From Streptomyces griseus (GTDB lineage: Bacteria > Actinomycetota > Actinomycetes > Streptomycetales > Streptomycetaceae): 64,000 bases of DNA. The notes under the pieces were generated by a model. That model saw only the letters and a list, made by a program, of their open reading frames with translations, did no database searches and was not told where the DNA came from. Shown here piece by piece: positions 1-7,954 of this stretch (position 1 is the first letter of the stretch; every line of letters starts with the position of its first letter). The position numbers and the translations under genes were made by a program. The stretch lies in assembly GCF_001715295.1 (NCBI RefSeq), contig NZ_MDKB01000005.1:559645-623644 (forward strand). The letters are read 5' to 3'.

Positions 1-115
1 CGAGCTGACCGGCTGGCGGATCGACGTGGTGGACGCCACGGGCCACCGTGCCGCCCGGGCGCTGCTGCATGCGCCGCTCCCCGGTACCGACGAGCCGGCG
101 GAGGACGAACGATGA
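1..115 (+). CDS. CNNM/CorC-family protein, C-terminal end only (partial at left edge)
   Basis: An open frame enters from the left edge and ends at the TGA at 113-115. Its last 37 residues (ELTGWRIDVVDATGHRAARA and onward, ending in an acidic tail) resemble the C-terminal transporter-associated CorC_HlyC domain, which in this family follows the CBS pair. The stop overlaps the ATG of the next gene (ATGA), and that gene is a second protein of the same family, so the two are probably translationally coupled and may work together. Only the tail is visible, so the family call rests on the domain edge plus the paired neighbour. Confidence 0.6.
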   Translation, partial: ELTGWRIDVVDATGHRAARALLHAPLPGTDEPAEDER

Positions 116-1131
116 CCGCGATCCAGCTCTTCATCGGCCTGCTGACCCTGGTCGTCAACGCCTTCTTCGTCGGCGCCGAATTCGCCCTGATCTCCGTACG
201 GCGCAGCCAGATCGAACCGGCGGCCGAGGCCGGTGACCGGCGGGCGCGGAGCGTGATCTGGGGGCTCGAGCACGTCTCGGCCCTCCTCGCCGCAGCGCAG
301 CTGGGCATCACGCTCTGCACACTGGTCCTGGGTATCGTCGCCGAACCCGCCATCGCCCATCTGCTGGAACCGGTCTTCGACGCGGTGGGCGTGCCGCACG
401 GGCTGGTGCACCCGATCTCGTTCGTCATCGCCCTGTCCGTGGCGACGTACCTGCACATGCTGCTGGGCGAGATGGTGCCGAAGAACGTCGCGCTGGCCGA
501 GCCCGCCCGTACGGCGCTGCTCCTCGGGCCGCCGCTGGTGACCCTCGCGCGGGCGCTGCGACCGGTGATCTTCACGATCAACGCCTTCGCCAACGCCCTG
601 CTCACCCTCCTGAGGGTCGAGACCAAGGACGAGGTGTCCGCGACCTTCTCGGACGACGAGCTGGCGCGGCTCGTCCAGGACGCGGGGGACGCCGGACTGG
701 TCGACGACCGCTCGGCGGAGCGGCTGCGCCACGCGCTCGAACTGGGCCGTCGCCCGGTCCAGGACGTGCTGCTGCCCGTCGACCGGGTGCTGTACACGAG
801 GGTCGGGACGACTCCGGAGGAACTGGAGCGGCTCTCCTCCGAGTCGGGGTTCTCGCGCTTCCCCGTCATGGACAGCGAACAGCGGATCATCGGGTATCTG
901 CACGTGAAGGACGCTCTGGACGCCGCGCCACGGGATCTTCCGTTCCCCGTGTCGGCGCTGCGGCCGATCGCCCGGGTACGGGCCGCGACCCCGCTCGACG
1001 ACGTCCTCACCGCACTCCGCCGGAGCCGTACGCATCTGGCGGCGGTGCTGGACGAGGACGGCCGGCTGGCCGGAATGGTCACGATGGAGGACGTACTGCG
1101 TGAGCTGGTGGGCAGGGCCCAGGCCCGCTGA
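112..1131 (+). CDS. CNNM (DUF21) and CBS-domain membrane protein, hemolysin C/CorC-like
   Basis: A 339-residue protein. The first ~170 residues form a CNNM/DUF21 transmembrane domain with hydrophobic segments near residues 4-26, 55-80, 98-122 and 136-165 and the motif GEMVPKN after the third. Two CBS repeats follow (about 205-262 and 268-332; GYLHVKDALD and MVTMEDVLRELVG are typical ends). Members are linked to Mg/Co efflux or tolerance, and the CBS pair normally senses adenine nucleotides. Unlike its upstream partner it stops right after the second CBS and lacks the CorC_HlyC tail. The start overlaps the preceding stop by ATGA. Substrate is unknown; the old name hemolysin should not be taken literally. 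Confidence 0.9.
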   Translation: MTAIQLFIGLLTLVVNAFFVGAEFALISVRRSQIEPAAEAGDRRARSVIWGLEHVSALLAAAQLGITLCTLVLGIVAEPAIAHLLEPVFDAVGVPHGLVHPISFVIALSVATYLHMLLGEMVPKNVALAEPARTALLLGPPLVTLARALRPVIFTINAFANALLTLLRVETKDEVSATFSDDELARLVQDAGDAGLVDDRSAERLRHALELGRRPVQDVLLPVDRVLYTRVGTTPEELERLSSESGFSRFPVMDSEQRIIGYLHVKDALDAAPRDLPFPVSALRPIARVRAATPLDDVLTALRRSRTHLAAVLDEDGRLAGMVTMEDVLRELVGRAQAR

Positions 1132-1151
1132 CGCCGGCGACCGGTGACGTG

Positions 1152-1189
1152 AGGGAGGGGTGCGGCTGCCTGCGGCCGCACCCCTCCCT
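1152..1189 (+). terminator. Strong hairpin terminator after the CNNM pair
   Basis: A perfect 15-bp inverted repeat, AGGGAGGGGTGCGGC and its complement, separated by 8 bases, begins 20 bases after the CNNM stop. There is no T-run, as is usual for Streptomyces terminators. Confidence 0.8.
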
Positions 1190-1370
1190 GCTGCGTGGAC
1201 TACGGGGCCGCGGCCGGATGCACGGCCGGGTCGTCGCCTCTCTCCCGCGCCCTCGCGCCCGGCCTCCACCCGGGCCGTTCCCCGGGAGCCGACCGCGCGC
1301 CTGCGGCTGCCGGCTCCGGCTCACGAGGCCCGGCTGCCCGCCCGGCGTCGCGCGGTACGATCGCATCGCC

Positions 1371-2207
1371 ATGGAACCGAATGCCCCTTACACCAGTCTC
1401 GTCGCCCTCGGCGACTCCTTCACCGAGGGCATGTCGGACCTGCTGCCCGACGGCTCGTACCGCGGCTGGGCCGACGTCCTCGCCGCCCGGCTCGCGGCCC
1501 GCACTCCGGGGTTCAGGTACGCCAACCTCGCCGTACGCGGCAAGCTCATCGGGCAGATCGTCGAGGAGCAGGTGCAGGTCGCCGCGGCCCTGCGGCCTGA
1601 TGTGATCACCCTTGTCGGAGGGCTCAACGACACCCTGCGGCCGAAGTGCGACATGGGAATGGTCCGTGGCCGCCTGGAGGAGGCCGTGGAGCGCCTCGCA
1701 CCGGCGTGCAGGGTGCTGGTGCTCATGCGCAGTCCCGGACGCAACGGTCCGGTGATGGAACGCTTCCGCCCGCGCATGGAAGAGCTGTTCTCCCTGGTCG
1801 ACGAGCTCGCGGCACGCCACGGCGCACTGGTCACCGATCTGTACGGTGCTCCGTCGCTCGGTGATCCCCGGATGTGGGACGTCGACCGGCTGCACCTCAC
1901 GGCCGAGGGACACCGCAGGGTCGCCGAAGCGGTCTGGCAGACGCTGGGACTCCCGGCGGAGAGCGACTGGAAGACGCCGATGCCGGTCTCTCCGCCGGTC
2001 CGCTGGGTCAGTCGGCGGGTCGACGACGTGCGGTTCGCCCGGCAGCATCTGATGCCGTGGATCGGCCGCCGGCTCACCGGGCGGTCGTCCGGGGACGGCC
2101 GGGCCGGCGCCCATTTCGACGCGGGAGTCGGGCAGGCCTTCTGGGTCACGCCCGGGGACGGCGCGGCGCCCGGCCAGGTCACGGGCTGGCGACGGCTGGA
2201 CGGCTGA
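1371..2207 (+). CDS. SGNH/GDSL-type esterase-lipase family protein
   Basis: A 278-residue protein. Block I is ALGDSFTEGMSD at residues ~12-23 with the nucleophile Ser in GDSFTEG. Block III is GGLNDTLR. Block V is DVDRLHLTAEGH, holding the catalytic Asp and His. No signal peptide is seen, so it is probably cytoplasmic. The start at 1371 was chosen because the GDSL block then begins at the usual distance from the N terminus; the frame is open upstream to 1149 but that stretch contains the preceding terminator. It stands alone between the terminator and purB. The substrate (acyl ester or similar) cannot be told from sequence. Confidence 0.88.
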   Translation: MEPNAPYTSLVALGDSFTEGMSDLLPDGSYRGWADVLAARLAARTPGFRYANLAVRGKLIGQIVEEQVQVAAALRPDVITLVGGLNDTLRPKCDMGMVRGRLEEAVERLAPACRVLVLMRSPGRNGPVMERFRPRMEELFSLVDELAARHGALVTDLYGAPSLGDPRMWDVDRLHLTAEGHRRVAEAVWQTLGLPAESDWKTPMPVSPPVRWVSRRVDDVRFARQHLMPWIGRRLTGRSSGDGRAGAHFDAGVGQAFWVTPGDGAAPGQVTGWRRLDG

Positions 2208-2323
2208 CCGGCTCCTCCGGTTCCGTTGCCGGCGCGCGGGACGCGGCAGCGGCCCCTGCGGTGGGCACGCCTTCGTAGGAACGCACACACCGGCCCGCGG
2301 CTCCGGCCTGCAGAAACCGCCAG

Positions 2324-2340
2324 TAGAATCCGGACACGTG
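2324..2340 (+). promoter_or_regulatory. Probable leaderless promoter -10 box of purB
   Basis: TAGAAT at 2324-2329 fits the TANNNT -10 consensus and ends 8 bases before the GTG start of purB. Transcription starting about 7 bases after the box would begin at or next to the GTG. No Shine-Dalgarno sequence with proper spacing is present. A clear -35 was not found. Confidence 0.5.
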
Positions 2341-3780
2341 ACTGCTGTGTCTGCGAAGCCTCGCATCCCCAATGTCCTGGCCGGCCGCTATGCCTCCACG
2401 GAGCTGGCCGTCCTCTGGTCCCCCGAGCAGAAGGTGAAGCTGGAACGTCAGCTGTGGCTGGCGGTGCTGCGCGCTCAGAAGGACCTCGGGGTCGAGGTCC
2501 CCGACGCGGCGCCGGCCGACTACGAGCGAGTGCTCGACCAGGTCGACCTCGCCTCGATCGCCGAGCGCGAGAAGATCACCCGCCACGACGTGAAGGCGCG
2601 GATCGAAGAGTTCAACGCCCTCGCCGGCCATGAGCAGATCCACAAGGGAATGACGTCCCGGGACCTCACCGAGAACGTCGAACAGCTGCAGATCCGGCTC
2701 TCGCTCGAGCTGATGCGCGACCGCACGGTCGCGGTTCTGGTCCGGCTCGGCAAGCTGGCGGCAGAACACCAGGAGCTGGTCATCGCGGGGCGCTCCCACA
2801 ACGTCGCCGCTCAGGCGACGACGCTGGGCAAGCGCTTCGCGACCGCCGCCGACGAACTCCTGGTGGCGTACGGGCGGCTGGAGGACCTGCTGGGCCGGTA
2901 CCCGCTGCGCGGCATCAAGGGGCCCGTGGGCACGGCCCAGGACATGCTGGACCTGCTGGGGGGTGACGCCGGCAAGCTCGCCGACCTGGAGCAGCGGATC
3001 GCGGGCCACCTCGGCTTCGCGCATGCCTTCACCTCGGTCGGCCAGGTCTACCCGCGGTCACTCGACTACGACGTGGTGACCGCGCTGGTACAGCTGGCCG
3101 CGGCCCCCTCCTCGCTGGCCAAGACCATTCGGCTGATGGCCGGGCACGAGCTGGTGACCGAGGGCTTCAAGCCGGGTCAGGTCGGTTCGTCCGCCATGCC
3201 GCACAAGATGAACACCCGCTCCTGTGAGCGCGTCAACGGGCTCATGGTGATCCTGCGGGGGTACGCGTCGATGACGGGTGAGCTCGCGGGCGACCAGTGG
3301 AACGAGGGCGATGTCTCCTGTTCCGTGGTGCGCCGGGTGGCCCTGCCGGACGCCTTCTTCGCGTTCGACGGTCTGCTGGAGACGTTCCTCACCGTGCTGG
3401 ACGAGTTCGGCGCGTTCCCCGCCGTCGTGGCACGGGAACTGGACCGCTACCTGCCGTTCCTGGCCACCACCAAGGTGCTGATGGGCGCGGTACGGGCCGG
3501 GGTCGGCCGCGAGGTCGCCCACGAGGCCATCAAGGAGAACGCGGTGGCTTCGGCCCTGGCCATGCGCGAGCAGGGGGCCGAGCGCAACGAACTGCTGGCC
3601 AAGCTGGCCGCCGACGACCGCATTCCGCTGGACCGCGGGCAGCTCGACGCCCTGATGGCCGACAAGCTCTCCTTCACCGGCGCGGCGGGGGATCAGGTCA
3701 GCGCGCTGGTCTCCCGGATCGAGGAGATCGCCGCGCAGCACCCGGAGGCCGCGGGCTACGCTCCCGGCTCCATCCTCTGA
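2338..3780 (+). CDS. purB: Adenylosuccinate lyase
   Basis: A 480-residue fumarase/aspartase-superfamily enzyme of purine synthesis. It splits SAICAR to AICAR plus fumarate and adenylosuccinate to AMP plus fumarate, as a cytoplasmic tetramer. Visible signatures are TSRDLTENVEQLQ (~101-113), RSHNVAAQATTLGKR (~151-165) and the superfamily signature GSSAMPHKMNTRSCERVN near residue 285, whose flexible loop carries the catalytic Ser. Length agrees with the longer actinobacterial PurB class. The GTG start lies directly behind a -10-like TAGAAT, suggesting leaderless translation. The mug gene follows after 23 bases and may be cotranscribed. Confidence 0.95.
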   Translation: MTAVSAKPRIPNVLAGRYASTELAVLWSPEQKVKLERQLWLAVLRAQKDLGVEVPDAAPADYERVLDQVDLASIAEREKITRHDVKARIEEFNALAGHEQIHKGMTSRDLTENVEQLQIRLSLELMRDRTVAVLVRLGKLAAEHQELVIAGRSHNVAAQATTLGKRFATAADELLVAYGRLEDLLGRYPLRGIKGPVGTAQDMLDLLGGDAGKLADLEQRIAGHLGFAHAFTSVGQVYPRSLDYDVVTALVQLAAAPSSLAKTIRLMAGHELVTEGFKPGQVGSSAMPHKMNTRSCERVNGLMVILRGYASMTGELAGDQWNEGDVSCSVVRRVALPDAFFAFDGLLETFLTVLDEFGAFPAVVARELDRYLPFLATTKVLMGAVRAGVGREVAHEAIKENAVASALAMREQGAERNELLAKLAADDRIPLDRGQLDALMADKLSFTGAAGDQVSALVSRIEEIAAQHPEAAGYAPGSIL

Positions 3781-3803
3781 CGGCCGTCCGCGCCTGACGC
3801 CGG

Positions 3804-4385
3804 ATGACTCCCGAGGAACGTCTCGCCGCCCGCGACCGCGTCGTACCCGACGTGGTCGCGGGCGGTCTTCTCGTGCTGTTCTGCGGGATCAACCCGAGCC
3901 TCACGTCGGCCGCCACCGGCCATCACTTCGCCCACCCGGGCAATCGGTTCTGGCCGGTGCTGCACCGGTCGGGCTTCACCCCGAGACAGCTGACCCCCTC
4001 GGAACAGGACGAACTGCCGCACTACGGGCTGGGCATCACCAACGTGGTGGCCCGGGCCACCGCCCGGGCGGACGAGCTGAGCACCGAGGAGTTCCGCGAG
4101 GGCGGGAAGCTGCTCGCGGGCAGAGTGGAGGAGTTGTCCCCGCGGTGGCTGGCCGTCGTCGGCGTCACCGCGTATCGCAAGGCCTTCGGCGAGCGCACGG
4201 CACGTACGGGCCCGCAGGAGCGGCTCGTCGGCGGGGCACGCGTCTGGGTCCTGCCCAACCCCAGCGGCCTCAACGCCCACTGGACCGTGAGGACGATGGC
4301 GGAGGAGTACGCCCGGCTGCGGGCATCCGCCATGCCCGGACCCAGCCGCAGGCAGCTCCCCGAAACCGGACGTTCCGAGTCCTGA
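3804..4385 (+). CDS. mug: Mismatch-specific DNA glycosylase (G:T/U type)
   Basis: A 193-residue uracil-DNA glycosylase superfamily member (family 2, MUG/TDG). Motif 1, GINPSLTSAATGHHF (~28-42), carries the Asn expected to activate water. HPGNRFWPVL follows. Motif 2, NPSGLNAHW (~152-160), is the strand-wedging loop. It removes U or T opposite G, and ethenocytosine, and acts on cytosine-deamination damage, which matters in a G+C-rich genome. A family 1 enzyme (ung) lies at 41.8-42.5 kb. The ATG follows the purB stop by 23 bases. Confidence 0.92.
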   Translation: MTPEERLAARDRVVPDVVAGGLLVLFCGINPSLTSAATGHHFAHPGNRFWPVLHRSGFTPRQLTPSEQDELPHYGLGITNVVARATARADELSTEEFREGGKLLAGRVEELSPRWLAVVGVTAYRKAFGERTARTGPQERLVGGARVWVLPNPSGLNAHWTVRTMAEEYARLRASAMPGPSRRQLPETGRSES

Positions 4386-4448
4386 CCCACGGGCCCCCGA
4401 GGTGGGCGTGCAGAGCTGTGCGACTCGGCCACGCGCCCGGAAAAGCAC

Positions 4449-4477
4449 GGGACAGCACTTTTCGGGCGTTTTATCAT
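4449..4477 (+). promoter_or_regulatory. Candidate promoter of the gas vesicle operon
   Basis: GGGACA (4449-4454), 17 bases, then TATCAT (4472-4477) inside the only A+T-rich patch of the 154-base gap before gvpO. The -35 matches TTGACA only in its last four bases, so another sigma factor is possible. A purine-rich ribosome site (GGAGGAGGG) precedes the gvpO ATG. Confidence 0.4.
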
Positions 4478-4539
4478 GTAATTGGCCTGCGCGAGTGTGG
4501 CGCGGGCGGTGAGTCGCCTCCGACGGCGGAGGAGGGAAC

Positions 4540-4920
4540 ATGGCCGCAGGCGAAGAAGACGCGACGGACCGGCCCCGGCGTCCGGCCGGGAGGACGACCG
4601 CGAAGAAGACGAGCGGCGGGCGCAGCGGAAGCGGCAGCGCGGACACGAAGCACTCGGCGCGCGGTGTCTCGGCGGCGCAAGCCATGCGGCACGCGGTCGA
4701 GCAGCTGAGAGAACTCCTGGGCCGGGCGCCCGAGGGCGTGTCGGCGGTCAGGCCGACCGACGACGGCTGGCAGGCGGATCTGGAGGTCGTGGAGCTGGAA
4801 CGCGTCCCCAGCACCACGAGCGTGATGGCGAGCTACCGGGTGACGCTGGACGAGGTGGGCGAGATCGTGTCGTACGAGCGCACCCGCCGGTACACCCGGG
4901 GACAGACCGACCGACGCTGA
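4540..4920 (+). CDS. gvpO: Gas vesicle protein GvpO
   Basis: A 126-residue protein. Residues 1-45 are a charged, low-complexity Lys/Arg/Gly/Ser segment. Residues ~46-120 match the GvpO domain (ARGVSAAQAMRHAVEQL, then DDGWQADLEVVELERVP and VMASYRVTLDEVGEIVSYER). GvpO is an accessory gas vesicle protein of uncertain role, related in halophiles to regulation or assembly. It opens the operon with a strong ribosome site, and gvpA follows after 45 bases. The position before gvpA is the usual Streptomyces arrangement. Confidence 0.9.
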   Translation: MAAGEEDATDRPRRPAGRTTAKKTSGGRSGSGSADTKHSARGVSAAQAMRHAVEQLRELLGRAPEGVSAVRPTDDGWQADLEVVELERVPSTTSVMASYRVTLDEVGEIVSYERTRRYTRGQTDRR

Positions 4921-4965
4921 GCCCGGGCACACCGGGGCCGGGATCGGTCACTGAAGGGAGGCACC

Positions 4966-5400
4966 ATGACTGTGGTGCCGCAAGGCGGAGGAGCGGTCGC
5001 GACCGGCGGAGGAGGGTCCGGAAGCCTCTACGACGTCCTCGATCTGATTCTTGACCGCGGCTTGGTGATCGACGTCTTCGTCCGTGTGTCCTTGGTGGGC
5101 ATCGAGATCCTCAAGATCGACGCCCGTGTCGTCGTGGCGAGCGTGGACACCTACCTGCGTTTCGCGGAGGCGTGCAACCGCCTCGACCTGGAGGAGGGCC
5201 GCAAGGCACCCTCCCAGCTGACCGACCTGGTGGGGGAAGTGACCGAGGGCGGCTCCCAGGGCAAGGCCAAGGGTGCGATCAGCGGGGCGGCCGAGGCGCT
5301 GACCGATGCGGTCACCGGAGGCCGGGAGGGCGACGAGGAAGTCGAGGAGAGGCGGGAGCGGCCGAAGCGCCGGCCTGCCGCGCGGCGCCGGAAGGAGTGA
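4966..5400 (+). CDS. gvpA: Gas vesicle structural protein GvpA
   Basis: A 144-residue protein. The conserved GvpA core lies at ~20-70 (SLYDVLDLILDRGLVIDVFV, VSLVGIEILKIDARVVVASV, DTYLRFAEA), the helix-strand-strand-helix unit forming the ribs of the vesicle wall. Residues ~85-144 are a charged tail ending in a Lys/Arg-rich stretch, much longer than the tail of cyanobacterial GvpA (about 70 residues in all) but common in actinobacteria. AGGGAGG precedes the ATG and gvpF follows after 3 bases. Of the three GvpA-fold proteins in this operon it is the best match to the main shell protein. Confidence 0.9.
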   Translation: MTVVPQGGGAVATGGGGSGSLYDVLDLILDRGLVIDVFVRVSLVGIEILKIDARVVVASVDTYLRFAEACNRLDLEEGRKAPSQLTDLVGEVTEGGSQGKAKGAISGAAEALTDAVTGGREGDEEVEERRERPKRRPAARRRKE

Positions 5401-5403
5401 GCC

Positions 5404-6117
5404 ATGGCCGTCTACGTCTACAGCATCGTCGCCAGAACGCATCCCCTGGAACTGGACGGCCTGGCCGGAGTCGGGGACCCGCCCACCGCACTGCGCGCGG
5501 TGCACGCGGCGGAACTGTCCGCTGTCGTGAGCGACGCCCCCGAGGGGCTACGGCCCAAACGCCGGGATCTCGGCGCCCACCAGGCCGTGCAGGAGAGCCT
5601 GATGGCGGACGGCACGATCCTTCCGTTGCAGTTCGGCTTCACCACCACGGACGACGACGCTGTACGCGCGGTGCTGGACGAGCGCACCGAGGAGTTCCTC
5701 GAACGGCTGCGGGCGCTCGACGGATGCGTCGAGTACAACCTGAAGGCCGCTCACGAGGAGAGTGCTCTCCTGCGTCAGATCCTCCGGGATTCCGAGGAGG
5801 CGAGACAGCTCAACGAGGAGATCAGGAGCGGCCGGGGCGGCCCGGAAGCACCGCTCGCGCTCGGAGAGCTCGTCTCCCGGGAAGTGCGGGTGCGGCAGGA
5901 GCGGATGGCCGACGCGGTCGCGGAACCCCTCACGGAGTTCGCACAGGAACAGCAGCGGTCGCAGCCGTCGGGAGACGACTTCCTGAACATCTCCTTCCTC
6001 GTGGACCGGGAGAAGCAGGAGGCCTTCCTCTCCGCCGAACACGGTCTGGCCGAGCGGCTGGGACCCGATTTCGACCTTCGGCTGTACGGGCCGCTCGCCC
6101 CGTACAGCTTCGTCTAG
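5404..6117 (+). CDS. gvpF: Gas vesicle protein GvpF (GvpF/GvpL family)
   Basis: A 237-residue protein of the two-domain GvpF/L family. It opens VYVYSIVARTHPLELDGLAG, holds the family core with ILPLQFGFTTTDDDAVRAVL (~72-91) and ends YGPLAPYSFV, the typical family terminus. These proteins bind GvpA and act in nucleation or as chaperones of shell assembly. It lies 3 bases after gvpA and 8 bases before gvpG. The operon also holds a second family member (gvpL at 6900), with which it shares the APYSF end. Confidence 0.9.
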   Translation: MAVYVYSIVARTHPLELDGLAGVGDPPTALRAVHAAELSAVVSDAPEGLRPKRRDLGAHQAVQESLMADGTILPLQFGFTTTDDDAVRAVLDERTEEFLERLRALDGCVEYNLKAAHEESALLRQILRDSEEARQLNEEIRSGRGGPEAPLALGELVSREVRVRQERMADAVAEPLTEFAQEQQRSQPSGDDFLNISFLVDREKQEAFLSAEHGLAERLGPDFDLRLYGPLAPYSFV

Positions 6118-6125
6118 GAGACCCC

Positions 6126-6377
6126 ATGGGACTGCTGACCCAGCTCGCCACCCTTCCGTTGGCGCCCGTACGCGGAGCGGCTTGGGTCGTCGAGCACGTC
6201 GTCGAGGCGGCGGAGAACGAGTACTACGACCCCGGCCCCATCCAGCAGGAACTCGCCGAGCTCGAACGGCGGCTGCTGGCCGGGGAGATCGACGAGGAGA
6301 CCTTCGACCGGCGGGAGGACGAACTGCTGGACCGGCTGGACGAGATACGGGCCCACGCCCAGGGCGCCGACAGGTGA
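6126..6377 (+). CDS. gvpG: Gas vesicle protein GvpG
   Basis: An 83-residue protein. It begins MGLLTQLATLPLAPVRGAAW, the typical N terminus of GvpG, followed by a highly acidic amphipathic coiled-coil-like region (QQELAELERRLLAGEIDEET). GvpG is a small assembly factor that works with GvpF/L. The ATG at 6126 follows a GGAG sequence and sits 8 bases after gvpF. Behind it comes the largest gap inside the operon (79 bases), which holds a strong hairpin. Confidence 0.88.
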   Translation: MGLLTQLATLPLAPVRGAAWVVEHVVEAAENEYYDPGPIQQELAELERRLLAGEIDEETFDRREDELLDRLDEIRAHAQGADR

Positions 6378-6378
6378 T

Positions 6379-6408
6379 CGCGGTTCCCGCCGCACCGGCG
6401 GGAACGCG
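6379..6408 (+). terminator. Intra-operon hairpin between gvpG and gvpJ
   Basis: Arms CGCGgTTCCCGCCG and CGGCGGGAACGCG pair over 13 bp with one bulged G and a 3-base loop. The hairpin starts 2 bases after the gvpG stop. It could act as a partial terminator or an mRNA-stabilising 3' end, making the first half of the operon more abundant than gvpJ-L-S-K. Confidence 0.6.
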
Positions 6409-6456
6409 GTGAAGTCCTCCCGCCGGTGAAGCGGGAGACCAGGGAATCGAGGTGCA

Positions 6457-6903
6457 GTGGCCGTGACCGAACCCCCCGCCAGGAGGATGGGAGACCTTCC
6501 GTCCCGGGGCACCCCGTACGGACAGGGTTCCTCGGCCAATCTCGCGGACATATTGGAACGGGTCCTGGACAAGGGCATCGTCATCGCGGGCGACATCCAG
6601 ATCAATCTTCTGGACATCGAACTTCTGACCATCAAGCTGCGTCTGCTGGTCGCGTCGGTGGACAAGGCGAAGGAGATGGGCATCGACTGGTGGGAGCACG
6701 ACCCCTCGCTGTCCTCCCGCGCCGACGACGGTTACCGCTCACTCACCGACGAGAACAAGCGGCTGCGCGCCGAGGTCGAGGCGTTGCGGGAGGGCGGCGA
6801 GGCGCTCACGGCCGGGGACGAGGAGAGTGAGGTACCGGCTCCCAGGAGGACGTCACCTGCCCGCCGGAGCGCCCCGCGCGGCAGGAAGCGGGACGAGTCA
6901 TGA
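6457..6903 (+). CDS. gvpJ: Gas vesicle protein GvpJ (GvpA-fold minor shell protein)
   Basis: A 148-residue protein with a GvpA-like core at ~26-75 (ANLADILERVLDKGIVIAGD, IQINLLDIELLTIKLRLLVA, SVDKAKEMGIDWWEHDP). The WWEHDP end of the core and the longer Ala/Arg/Ser-rich tail are typical of GvpJ rather than the main rib protein. GvpJ is a minor wall or nucleation component. The GTG start at 6457 follows a weak GGGAATCGAGG site. The stop overlaps the gvpL start by ATGA, so gvpL is probably coupled to it. Confidence 0.85.
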   Translation: MAVTEPPARRMGDLPSRGTPYGQGSSANLADILERVLDKGIVIAGDIQINLLDIELLTIKLRLLVASVDKAKEMGIDWWEHDPSLSSRADDGYRSLTDENKRLRAEVEALREGGEALTAGDEESEVPAPRRTSPARRSAPRGRKRDES

Positions 6904-7709
6904 CCGGCTCCCTCACCTACGCGTACGCCGTCGCGCGTGACGACGGATCGCTGCGGGAAGTCGTGTCCGGACTCGTGGGAGTGGTGGGGGCCCCGGTCGG
7001 TCTGGTGCGGGCGGAGGCCTGCGAGGGCCTGGTGGCCGCCGTGAGTCAGGTTCCCGAGCAGGACTTCGACGAGGCGGCACTCCGTGTGCGTCTGGAGGAC
7101 CTCGACTGGCTGGAGGCCACGGCCCGCGCCCATCACCGTGTGGTGGACGCGCTCGCCGCCCGCACCACCGTCCTGCCCCTGCGTCTGGTGACGATGTACC
7201 GCGACGAGGAGCGGGTGCGCGCCATGCTCGTGACCCGTTGCGGCGCATTCGTCTCCCGGCTCGAAGACCTGGCCGCGCAGGTCGAGTGGGGGGTCAAGAT
7301 CTACGTCGAGGAGCCCGCGGCCGAGGCCACGCCCGCCCCGGACCCGGGTGCGGGTCTGAGCCCGGGGCGGGCGTATCTCAGTCATCGCCGGGCACAGCGA
7401 CACGCTCGCGAGGCCTCCTACCGGCACGCCGACGAGGCGGCCGGGCGCGTCGAGTCCGCGGCGAGCGCCTACGCGGTCGACCGCGTCCGGCACCGGGCGC
7501 AGCAGGGCGGGCCGGCCTCCGAGCGGGGGGAGAACCTCGTCAACGACGCCTACCTCGTGCCGCTGCGGCACGCCGAGGACTTCCGGGCCGACGTCGCGCG
7601 GTCGGCGAACGGACTTCCCGGCGTGCGTGTCGAGGTCACCGGGCCGTGGGCCCCCTACTCCTTCGCCGCACCCGCAGCTCCGGAACCGCCGGGGAGGTCA
7701 GGGCCGTGA
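6900..7709 (+). CDS. gvpL: Gas vesicle protein GvpL (second GvpF/GvpL protein)
   Basis: A 269-residue GvpF/L-family protein. It opens LTYAYAVARDDGSLREVVSG, has TVLPLRLVTMYRDEERVRAM in the position where gvpF has ILPLQFGF, and ends GPWAPYSFAAPAAPEPPGRS. The Pro-rich last 15 residues are extra compared with gvpF. It is coupled at both ends: ATGA overlap with gvpJ and GTGA overlap with gvpS. The family binds shell proteins during assembly. Confidence 0.88.
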   Translation: MTGSLTYAYAVARDDGSLREVVSGLVGVVGAPVGLVRAEACEGLVAAVSQVPEQDFDEAALRVRLEDLDWLEATARAHHRVVDALAARTTVLPLRLVTMYRDEERVRAMLVTRCGAFVSRLEDLAAQVEWGVKIYVEEPAAEATPAPDPGAGLSPGRAYLSHRRAQRHAREASYRHADEAAGRVESAASAYAVDRVRHRAQQGGPASERGENLVNDAYLVPLRHAEDFRADVARSANGLPGVRVEVTGPWAPYSFAAPAAPEPPGRSGP

Positions 7710-7954
7710 CACCGCCGGACAGGGCACCGAGCGTGGCGGAGGAACCGCTTCCGGAACGCCAGGTGGCGTTGATCGACCTGCTGGACCGGCTGCTCAGCGG
7801 TGGGGTCGTGCTGACCGGTGACATCGTGCTGTCGATCGCCGATGTCGATCTCGTGCGCATATCCCTCCGCGCGCTGATCGTCTCCATCAGCGAACGGAAT
7901 CCCTCCCCGTGGCAAGCGCCCCCGGCGTCCGTAGGAGACGGCCATGACAGATGA
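7706..7954 (+). CDS. gvpS: Gas vesicle protein GvpS (third GvpA-fold protein)
   Basis: An 82-residue protein. After a 20-residue leader it has a GvpA-like core, VALIDLLDRLLSGGVVLTGD then IVLSIADVDLVRISLRALIV, with almost no tail. Position between gvpL and gvpK fits Streptomyces GvpS (GvpM-like elsewhere). The GTG start at 7706 overlaps the gvpL stop by 4 bases; the frame is open further upstream but only inside gvpL. It overlaps the gvpK start by 11 bases. Confidence 0.82.
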   Translation: MTPPDRAPSVAEEPLPERQVALIDLLDRLLSGGVVLTGDIVLSIADVDLVRISLRALIVSISERNPSPWQAPPASVGDGHDR

